Positions 1 to 5,817 of a DNA stretch of 15,332 nt are shown piece after piece (positions within the stretch are counted from its first letter, which is position 1; each line of letters starts with the position of its first letter). The DNA comes from CAZZKF01 sp964654995. Its GTDB lineage: Bacteria > Pseudomonadota > Alphaproteobacteria > CAZZKF01. The translations under genes were made by a program, and so were the position numbers. The notes under the pieces are model-generated. The model was not told the origin of the DNA. It did no database searches and worked only from the letters and a program-made list of their open reading frames with translations. The stretch is taken from the NCBI GenBank assembly GCA_964654995.1, contig CAZZKF010000059.1, forward strand, positions 1 to 15,332, read 5' to 3'.

Positions 1-874
<874 letters not shown>

Positions 875-886
875 TTCTCGTCCTTC

Positions 887-1174
887 CTAATCGAGAATAC
901 CCATGATGTCGGATTCTTTCATGATCAGATATTCTTCGCCGTCCAGCTTGACTTCGGTGCCGGACCATTTGCCGAAGAGAATCCGATCCCCCGCCTTCAC
1001 GTCCAAAGGCTGGATCGAGCCGTCTTCCTTGCGGGCGCCGTCCCCGACGGCGACCACTTCGCCTTCCTGAGGCTTTTCCTTGGCGGTATCGGGGATGATG
1101 ATGCCGCCCGCGGTCTTTTCATCCGACTCGATGCGCCGGACCAGCACCCGATCGTGCAAAGGCCTGAGTTTCAT
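887..1174 (-). CDS. groES: Co-chaperonin GroES (Hsp10)
   Basis: This 95-residue protein is the heptameric lid of the GroEL chamber. It begins MKLRPLHDRVLVRR and holds the mobile loop (ESDEKTAGGIIIPDTAKEKP, residues about 16-35) whose hydrophobic III tripeptide binds the GroEL apical domains. It ends with the typical EYLIMKESDIMGILD. The frame is open further upstream to an ATG at 1189, but the start at 1174 is preferred because GGAGGAACGGA sits just before it and because the protein then has the normal family length. It is the first gene of the heat-shock operon groES-groEL. Its leader contains the CIRCE operator, so HrcA repression is expected. No residue looks unusual. Confidence 0.98.
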   Translation of the reverse strand: MKLRPLHDRVLVRRIESDEKTAGGIIIPDTAKEKPQEGEVVAVGDGARKEDGSIQPLDVKAGDRILFGKWSGTEVKLDGEEYLIMKESDIMGILD

Positions 1175-1237
1175 TCCGTTCCTCCACAAGTCGTGGCAGA
1201 AGCCCCCGGATCGCCTGATGCGAGTCCCCTGCCTGAA

Positions 1238-1264
1238 TTAGCACTCCTCCATTGGGAGTGCCAG
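1238..1264 (-). promoter_or_regulatory. CIRCE operator (HrcA-binding inverted repeat) of groESL
   Basis: On the + strand the half-sites read TTAGCACTC (1238-1246), nine bases, then GAGTGCCAG (1256-1264). This matches the CIRCE consensus TTAGCACTC-N9-GAGTGCTAA at 16 of 18 positions; the two mismatches are in the promoter-proximal half-site. It lies across the predicted transcription start and in the groES leader, the classic place for HrcA repression of groE operons. The hrcA gene is not in this window. Confidence 0.95.
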
Positions 1265-1265
1265 C

Positions 1266-1294
1266 TATATAGGGAGGGGGGGAAAGCCTGTCAA
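1266..1294 (-). promoter_or_regulatory. Housekeeping sigma-70-type promoter of groESL
   Basis: Read on the minus strand, a perfect -35 TTGACA (1294-1289) is followed by exactly 17 bases (1288-1272) and a -10 TATATA (1271-1266). Transcription would start around 1259, inside the CIRCE element, so bound HrcA would block initiation. The spacer is strikingly pyrimidine-rich (seven C in a row on the transcribed strand). No sigma-32-type promoter was recognised in addition. Confidence 0.88.
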
Positions 1295-1358
1295 GCTGTG
1301 GCACTTCGCCATGGCGACTGTGGGCGAGCGTGGACGGTCACTTGCGCGGCCGCCGGTT

Positions 1359-2741
1359 TTACGCCCCGACCTCGATTCCGCCGGACGATTTCTTGCGAAA
1401 GCGCCCGAGATTGGCGGTGCTGAGGCGCACGCGCAAATGCGCCGTCCCCTCCTCATCCTGGCGGGCAACGACCTCGCCGTGGCGGTAGAGCCAGGCGATC
1501 AGGGCGCCGTGTTCCTGGGGAATGGTGAATTCGTGGGTGCGCTCGGCGCGCGCCAGACAGCCATCGATCTTGGCCAGCAGCTCGGCACAACCGGTGCCGT
1601 CATGGGCTGAAATCGGCGCCTGGTCATCGTGGCGGGCGGCCCGGTTGGCCAGCACCTGACGGGCATCCGCGTCCAGCAGGTCGATCTTGTTCAGGGCCTC
1701 GATCACCGGCCGCGGATCGCTCTCATCGATCCCCAGTTGGGCGAGAACGCCGAGCACATCCTGCTTCTGCGCCTCGGTCTCGGGATGGGTGATGTCGCGG
1801 ACATGCAGAATGATGTCGGCTTCGACCACCTCTTCGAGCGTCGCCCGGAAGGCGGCCACCAGATGGGTTGGCAGATCGGAGACGAATCCCACCGTGTCCG
1901 AAAGGATGACGCGCCGCCCCGATGGCAGATTGAGCCCGCGCATGGTCGGATCGAGCGTCGCGAACAGGGCATCCACGGCACTCACCCGGGCGCCGGTGAG
2001 GCGGTTGAACAGGGTCGATTTGCCGGCATTGGTATAGCCGACCAGGGCGATCACCGGGTGCGGCACCTGGCGCCGGCTCTTGCGGTGCAGTTCACGGGTG
2101 CGGCGCACGTGATCGAGCTGACGGCGGATCTTGGTGATGCGCTCGGAAATCAGCCGGCGGTCGGCCTCGATCTGGGTCTCACCCGGCCCGCCGAGGAAGC
2201 CGAAGCCGCCGCGCTGGCGCTCCAGGTGGGTCCAGGATCGAACCAGGCGGCTGCGCTGATAGGTAAGATGGGCAAGCTCCACCTGAAGCCGCCCCTCGCG
2301 GGTCCGCGCCCGGGCGCCGAAAATCTCCAGGATCAGGCCGGTGCGGTCGATCACCTTGGTGCCCAGAGCGCGCTCCAGATTGCGCTGCTGGACCGGGCTC
2401 AAGGCCCCGTCGATGATCACCAGATCGGCCCTGGTTGCCGCCACCAGGGCCTCGAGTTCGGCCAGTTTGCCGGGCCCGAACAAGGTCCCCGGCCGAGCCC
2501 GGCGCAGGCGCACGACGGCCGAATTCACGACCTCGAGGCCGATCGCCGCGGCCAGCCCTTCGGCCTCGGCCAGGCGGGCTTCGGGGCGGCGCGCGGGCCC
2601 GGCATCGCTCGATGCCGGGCCCGAGATCGCAGGATGAAGCACCACGGCCAGACCTTCTGGCCGTGGCCCCTCACCGCTTCCACCGGCGCGGCCGGACGCT
2701 CCGGCCGCGCCGTGCTCGACCCTCGAAATGTTACGCGTCAA
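1359..2741 (-). CDS. hflX: Ribosome-associated GTPase HflX
   Basis: HflX is a cytoplasmic GTPase that binds the 50S subunit and splits stalled or hibernating ribosomes under stress. With the most upstream start the protein has 460 residues. The N-terminal HflX domain contains LFGPGKLAEL (about 87-96), ALSPVQQRNLE (113-123) and IDRTGLILEIF (131-141), followed by a coiled linker with WTHLERQRGG and GGPGETQIEADRR (184-196). The GTPase domain has G1 GYTNAGKS (235-242), G2 FATLDPT (260-266), G3 DTVGF (282-286) and G4 NKID (351-354). The C-terminus is a small alpha/beta domain. The start is uncertain: no ATG exists in the 5' region. TTG at 2741 overlaps the hfq stop by 11 nt with AAGG directly against it; GTG at 2645 (residue 33) has AGAAGG about 7 nt upstream but would remove residues before the conserved first strand (VVLHP). 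Residues 10-50 are Gly/Ala/Pro-rich and are encoded by three perfect hairpins. Confidence 0.95.
   Translation of the reverse strand: MTRNISRVEHGAAGASGRAGGSGEGPRPEGLAVVLHPAISGPASSDAGPARRPEARLAEAEGLAAAIGLEVVNSAVVRLRRARPGTLFGPGKLAELEALVAATRADLVIIDGALSPVQQRNLERALGTKVIDRTGLILEIFGARARTREGRLQVELAHLTYQRSRLVRSWTHLERQRGGFGFLGGPGETQIEADRRLISERITKIRRQLDHVRRTRELHRKSRRQVPHPVIALVGYTNAGKSTLFNRLTGARVSAVDALFATLDPTMRGLNLPSGRRVILSDTVGFVSDLPTHLVAAFRATLEEVVEADIILHVRDITHPETEAQKQDVLGVLAQLGIDESDPRPVIEALNKIDLLDADARQVLANRAARHDDQAPISAHDGTGCAELLAKIDGCLARAERTHEFTIPQEHGALIAWLYRHGEVVARQDEEGTAHLRVRLSTANLGRFRKKSSGGIEVGA
2594..2623 (-). repeat. Perfect hairpin 1 in the hflX 5' region (14-bp stem, 2-base centre)
   Basis: On the + strand CGGGCCCGGCATCG (2594-2607) is followed by CT and its exact reverse complement CGATGCCGGGCCCG (2610-2623). 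It encodes HflX residues about 40-50 (GPASSDAGPA), between the conserved VLHP and RPEARL segments. No T-run follows on the transcribed strand, so it is not a standard intrinsic terminator. It is the third of three hairpins in transcript order. Confidence 0.85.
2642..2666 (-). repeat. Perfect hairpin 2 in the hflX 5' region (11-bp stem, 3-base loop)
   Basis: CCACGGCCAGA (2642-2652), loop CCT, and the exact complement TCTGGCCGTGG (2656-2666). In the hflX mRNA the loop plus flank reads AGAAGG, a Shine-Dalgarno-like string, and the GTG codons at 2645 and 2642 lie in the 3' arm. It shares GGCC(G/A)GA-N3-TC(C/T)GGCC with hairpin 3. Whether it controls an internal start is inference. Confidence 0.85.
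2684..2712 (-). repeat. Perfect hairpin 3 in the hflX 5' region (13-bp stem, 3-base loop)
   Basis: CGGCGCGGCCGGA (2684-2696), loop CGC, and the exact complement TCCGGCCGCGCCG (2700-2712). In transcript order it is the first of the three, starting about 20 nt after the hfq stop codon. It encodes HflX residues about 11-19 (GAAGASGRA) if the TTG start is used. No U-tract follows, so ordinary intrinsic termination of hfq is not supported, though a pause or 3'-end stabilising role is possible. Confidence 0.85.
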
Positions 2742-3000
2742 CCTTTTCGGCCTGTGCGGCCTCTCCAGCCTCGGGCTCGAACAACTGAATCTGCACGGTC
2801 GGCATCACCGTCGAAATGGCGTGCTTGTAAACCAGCTGAATGTGCCCGTCTCTGCGCAACAGGACGCAGAAATTGTCGAACCAGGTAATGGTTCCCTGCA
2901 ACTTGACGCCGTTGATCAGAAACACCGTGACCGGCGTCTTGTTCTTGCGAATGTGATTGAGAAACACGTCTTGGACGTTTTGTGATCGTTCTGCAGGCAT
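2731..3000 (-). CDS. hfq: RNA chaperone Hfq
   Basis: Hfq is an Sm-like hexamer that pairs small RNAs with mRNAs and often links nitrogen and stress control in alphaproteobacteria. The 89-residue protein begins MPAERSQNVQDVFLNHIRKN. It shows Sm1 (VTVFLINGVKLQGTITWFDN, about 24-43) and Sm2 with the diagnostic YKHAIST at 58-64. Gln10 and Asp11 correspond to the proximal-face Q8/D9 of E. coli Hfq, and Lys59-His60 to the K56/H57 pore residues. The C-terminal tail (about 70-89) is acidic and short. The start at 3000 is chosen because GAGG lies about 6 nt upstream and the Sm fold begins there; an ATG at 3030 in frame has no such site and would add ten non-conserved residues. The gene ends within the hflX frame, so the two are co-transcribed. 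Confidence 0.97.
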   Translation of the reverse strand: MPAERSQNVQDVFLNHIRKNKTPVTVFLINGVKLQGTITWFDNFCVLLRRDGHIQLVYKHAISTVMPTVQIQLFEPEAGEAAQAEKVDA

Positions 3001-3006
3001 GAGTCG

Positions 3007-3019
3007 CCTCGTTGTTATT
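3007..3019 (-). promoter_or_regulatory. hfq Shine-Dalgarno with adjacent A-rich ARN-type triplets
   Basis: In the hfq mRNA, AATAACAAC (3019-3011) runs directly into the ribosome-binding GAGG (3010-3007). It reads as three consecutive A-A-N triplets, which fit the A-R-N motif bound by the distal face of Hfq. A further AAT lies six bases upstream, interrupted by ACC. Autoregulation of hfq translation is known in E. coli and reported in rhizobia; applying it here is inference from the motif. Confidence 0.4.
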
Positions 3020-3023
3020 GGTA

Positions 3024-3194
3024 TTAGCAATCACCGCCGGGCCCCAAATGGCACCCGGGGTTACCGTCTGCCTCGCTTGAAAGCAGCCATATCCCGCGGG
3101 CGACGCAATCCAGCGCGCCAGCCCGCACCTTACAAAATGGTATGAAAACCCCTTTTCTACAAGTCATCAACGTTTCAGAGCCCATCACGGTCAT
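3024..3194 (-). CDS. Possible small ORF (56 codons) upstream of hfq, doubtful
   Basis: An ATG at 3194 with AGAAGG six bases upstream opens a 56-codon frame (MTVMGSETLMTCRKG...) that ends 23 nt before the hfq start. It is the only frame in this gap that has both a good ribosome-binding site and a position next to the following gene. I recognise no domain. The protein would be Cys- and Gly-rich, and the frame crosses an A/T-rich patch that may instead hold the hfq promoter. It could be a leader peptide, but the simplest reading is a chance frame in a leader sequence. Confidence 0.2.
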   Translation of the reverse strand: MTVMGSETLMTCRKGVFIPFCKVRAGALDCVARGIWLLSSEADGNPGCHLGPGGDC

Positions 3195-3449
3195 ATGGAA
3201 TCCTTCTGCCGGTGGGATTTTTCGTGAGACCCAAGAAGGACGCGGGAGGGCGTATCAGGGAATATGGCAAGGGGCCTGGCGCCGCCCACGCGAACAAGGC
3301 CCCGACCCAAGGGGTTGCGCTTTGACGGCCATCCGCGGCGTTGCCGTCCTTGCACGATGTCCCCGCATCGCCCTTCGGACGGCGCCTGGCGGACTGGCGC
3401 GCCAAAGCGGCAACAGAATTGATTCCATGTGACCCTGATGGGCTCCGGG

Positions 3450-3468
3450 CGAACGGGACGCCTGTTCG
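3450..3468 (-). terminator. Possible weak hairpin directly after the aminotransferase stop codon
   Basis: CGAAC (3450-3454) and GTTCG (3464-3468) pair, with a further GG/CC inside across one A-C mismatch. The hairpin abuts the stop codon at 3469-3471. No U-run follows it on the minus strand, so an intrinsic terminator is only a possibility. Confidence 0.25.
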
Positions 3469-4320
3469 TTAAATCAGTTCACGGTCCAGGTAAAGCCGGC
3501 GCAGACGCAGGGTAACCGGGCCCGGGCGGCCGTCGCCGATGGCCGTATCGTCGATCGCGACCACCGGCATGACCTGCGACGTGGTGCTGGTCAGAAAGGC
3601 CTCGGCAGCCGCCTTTGCGTCGTCGGGTGAAAACGCCTGCTCGACGACCTCGATCCGGGCGGCGCGTGCCAGATCGAGAATGATGCCGCGGGTCACCCCA
3701 CCCAGAATCCCGTGGTCGAAGGGCCGGGTGATCAGCCGGCCCCGTTGATCAACGATCCAGGCATTGGTGGAGCTGCCTTCGGTGATCCTGCCGGCCTCAT
3801 CGACGAACCACGCCTCGAAGGCACCGGCCTCGCGCGCCTGTTGCTTGGCCAGCACGTTGGCGGTCAGCCCCACGGTCTTGATGTCGCAGCGGCGCCAGCG
3901 CATGTCCGGCAGGGTAATCACCCGCACGCCCTGGCGCGCCTGTTCATCAAGCCGCGCATAGGAAAGCGACCGCGCCGTTGCCACGACGCCCGGCCGGGCG
4001 CGATTCGGGAAGGCATGGCCGCGCGGCGAAACCCCGCGCGAGATCTGAAGATAGACAATGCCGTCGCGCACCCGGTTGCGCCGGGCGGTTTCGGCCAGAA
4101 TGATGACGAGCGCCCGGTCGGAGAGCGCCAGGTCGATCCGCATCTCGGCCAGCGAGCGGCGCAGACGTTCAAGATGGGGAGCGAGATCGAGCAGCCGCCC
4201 GTTGCGCACGGCGATCACCTCATAGACGGCATCGGCGAACTGATAGCCGCGATCCTCGATATGCACCCGGGCGGCCGCGTGTGGCAGATAGCGCCCGTTG
4301 ACGTAAGCAATTCTCGACAT
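3469..4320 (-). CDS. dat: D-amino acid aminotransferase (class IV PLP enzyme)
   Basis: This cytoplasmic PLP enzyme should move amino groups between D-amino acids and 2-oxo acids, for example D-alanine and 2-oxoglutarate to pyruvate and D-glutamate. It has 283 residues, the normal length for the family. VYEVIAVRNGRLLDLAPHLERLRRS (32-56) is typical of fold-type IV. The PLP lysine is Lys148 in RRCDIKTVGLTANVLAKQ, and RCDIK is the signature context of D-amino acid transaminases. Arg100 and His102 in SPRGHAFP match the substrate-carboxylate trap of the Bacillus enzyme. Glu181 in RITEGSSTNAWIV is the residue near the PLP pyridine nitrogen. The alternatives are a branched-chain aminotransferase or aminodeoxychorismate lyase, and the SPRGH and RCDIK motifs favour D-amino acids. 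The ATG at 4320 has GGAG about 13 nt upstream, rather distant. The gene follows trkA by 72 nt on the same strand. Confidence 0.85.
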   Translation of the reverse strand: MSRIAYVNGRYLPHAAARVHIEDRGYQFADAVYEVIAVRNGRLLDLAPHLERLRRSLAEMRIDLALSDRALVIILAETARRNRVRDGIVYLQISRGVSPRGHAFPNRARPGVVATARSLSYARLDEQARQGVRVITLPDMRWRRCDIKTVGLTANVLAKQQAREAGAFEAWFVDEAGRITEGSSTNAWIVDQRGRLITRPFDHGILGGVTRGIILDLARAARIEVVEQAFSPDDAKAAAEAFLTSTTSQVMPVVAIDDTAIGDGRPGPVTLRLRRLYLDRELI

Positions 4321-4362
4321 GAAAGACGTCTCGCTCCTTCCCTGCCCCGGCCCGAGGCGCGC

Positions 4363-4389
4363 CGGTGATGTATCCGGTGATATCGGTGA
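4363..4389. repeat. Three short CGGTGA direct repeats in the trkA-dat gap
   Basis: CGGTGA occurs at 4363-4368, 4375-4380 and 4384-4389, the first two inside a CCGGTGAT context, with steps of 12 and 9 bases. They lie just after the trkA stop codon. No function is evident, and the array is small enough to be chance. Confidence 0.4.
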
Positions 4390-4392
4390 AGT

Positions 4393-5769
4393 CTAGAAGA
4401 ATTCGAGGCGGACCGAGAACAGTTCCTCGACCTTCTTCACCATGTCGGCAAGCGCGAACAGAATCACCCGATCGTTGACCTTGATCACCGTATCGCCGCG
4501 CGGGATGATCACCTCGTCACCACGGACAATCGCCCCGATCAGGATGCCCGAGGGCAGATGCATGTCGCGCACCGGAACATTGGTGAGCTCCGAGGTCTCC
4601 AGCGCTTCGGCCTCGATCACCTCGGCCTGGCCGTCGGCAATCGTGTAAAGCCCGCGGATGCGCCCGCGCCGCACGTGCTGCAGGATGGTTGAGACGGTGG
4701 TCGCCCGCGGATTGATGAACACGTCGATCCCCAGCGACCCGATCAATGGCCCGTAAGTGGGATTGTTCACCAGGGTCACGGTGCGCCGGCAGCCGGCCCG
4801 CTTGGCCAGCATGGCGGAAAGAATATTGACCTCGTCGTCGTTGGCCACCGAGACCACGGCCTCGGCCTCGCGGACATTGGCCTCGCTGAGAATGTCAGGG
4901 TCCAGCGCGTCGCCCAGGATGACCGTCGTCCGGCTCAGCTGATCGGCGATCTTTTCGGCCCGCTCCTTGCGCGCCTCGATGATCTTGACGTTGACGTTGC
5001 GATGCTCGGATTCCAGCTCGCGGGCGAGAAACAGCCCGATATTGCCGCCGCCGACGATGATCACGCGGCGCGCCTCGCGCTCGCCGTAGCCGAAGACCGC
5101 GAGCGAGCGCTGAACATGGTCGCGTTCGGTCAGGAAATAGACCTCGTCGCCGACCTGCATGTGGTCGCCGCCGCTCGGCGTGATCAGCTTGCCGTCGCGC
5201 GAGATGCCGACGACGACGATGTTGAGCACCGGGAACAGCTCGGTGAGCTGGCGCAACGGCGTATCGATGATCGGGCAGTCCTCGTTGATGCGCACGCCGA
5301 CGACGCGGACCCGGTCGTCGGCAAAGGGCACCACATCGATGGCGCCGGGAAGCTCGAGGCGCCGGGCGATGGTCTTGGCGACCTCGAACTCCGGCGAAAT
5401 GATCACGTCGATCGGCAGATGGTCGCGTGAAAACAGGCCGCGCCATTCGGCCTGCAGATAGCTCTGTTCGCGAATGCGGGCGATCTTGGTCGGCACGTTG
5501 AACAGCGAGTGCGCCACCTGGCAGGCGACCATGTTGACTTCGTCCGACAGCGTCACCGCGATGATCATGTCGGCATCTTCGGCGCCGGCACGCTCCAGCA
5601 CATCCGGGTGCGAGGCATAGCCCGAGAGCGCCTGCACATCGAGCGAATCAGCCGCCCGGTGAACCTGATCGGGGGCCCAGTCGATGACCGCGACATCGTG
5701 GTTTTCGGCGGCCAGTTGCTTGGCGATGTTGTAGCCGACCTGGCCGGCCCCGCAGACGATGACCTTCAT
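4393..5769 (-). CDS. trkA: Trk system K+ uptake regulatory protein TrkA
   Basis: TrkA is the cytoplasmic NAD(H)-binding subunit that gates the TrkH/TrkG potassium channel at the inner membrane. The 458 residues equal the length of E. coli TrkA and form two tandem RCK units. The first Rossmann motif is GAGQVG (7-12) with an acidic residue ending strand 2 (VIDW, Asp30). The second is GGGNIG (240-245). Each is followed by a TrkA-C (RCK-C) domain, at about 150-215 (ending GDEVYFLTE) and 380-450 (ending NDRVILFA). The ATG at 5769 has AGGA about 9 nt upstream. It sits 47 nt after ntrX on the same strand, the standard ntrYX-trkA arrangement of alphaproteobacteria. The channel gene trkH is not in the window. 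Confidence 0.96.
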   Translation of the reverse strand: MKVIVCGAGQVGYNIAKQLAAENHDVAVIDWAPDQVHRAADSLDVQALSGYASHPDVLERAGAEDADMIIAVTLSDEVNMVACQVAHSLFNVPTKIARIREQSYLQAEWRGLFSRDHLPIDVIISPEFEVAKTIARRLELPGAIDVVPFADDRVRVVGVRINEDCPIIDTPLRQLTELFPVLNIVVVGISRDGKLITPSGGDHMQVGDEVYFLTERDHVQRSLAVFGYGEREARRVIIVGGGNIGLFLARELESEHRNVNVKIIEARKERAEKIADQLSRTTVILGDALDPDILSEANVREAEAVVSVANDDEVNILSAMLAKRAGCRRTVTLVNNPTYGPLIGSLGIDVFINPRATTVSTILQHVRRGRIRGLYTIADGQAEVIEAEALETSELTNVPVRDMHLPSGILIGAIVRGDEVIIPRGDTVIKVNDRVILFALADMVKKVEELFSVRLEFF

Positions 5770-5817
5770 GACGTCGATCCTGCTTGTGAATTTTCCGGAA
5801 AACGGCCCTGGCGGCGA

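Larger units (their letters stand above)
3001..3468. other. 468-nt intergenic region between hfq and the aminotransferase gene
   Basis: No convincing gene is visible. A + strand frame (3142-3432) lacks a ribosome-binding site and resembles nothing I know, and a minus frame (3175-3405) is also featureless. I found no tRNA arm motif and no insertion-sequence end. The part nearest hfq (about 3121-3180) is relatively A/T-rich and contains a GAAAA-CCCC-TTTTC dyad (3144-3157), making it the best place for an hfq promoter, but no -35/-10 pair there is strong. GGGGCCT and AGGCCCC arms near 3271-3303 could form a weak stem. The length is enough for a small RNA gene or a long hfq leader, neither of which I can show. 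Confidence 0.5.

Noticed and set aside
2594..2712. The three hairpins as intrinsic terminators of hfq
   Set aside because: None is followed by a U-run on the transcribed strand, and the hflX frame reads through all three.
1629..2888. + strand open frame (419 codons) opposite hflX and hfq
   Set aside because: Antisense to hflX and hfq; low-complexity His/Gln/Gly-rich product without recognisable motifs.
3175..3405. Minus strand frame of 76 codons upstream of hfq
   Set aside because: No recognisable motif and a composition like random GC-rich sequence; it overlaps the better-placed 56-codon frame.
3142..3432. + strand frame of 96 codons upstream of hfq
   Set aside because: No Shine-Dalgarno sequence before its ATG, no recognisable domain, and orientation against all neighbours. 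Kept only as part of the intergenic description.
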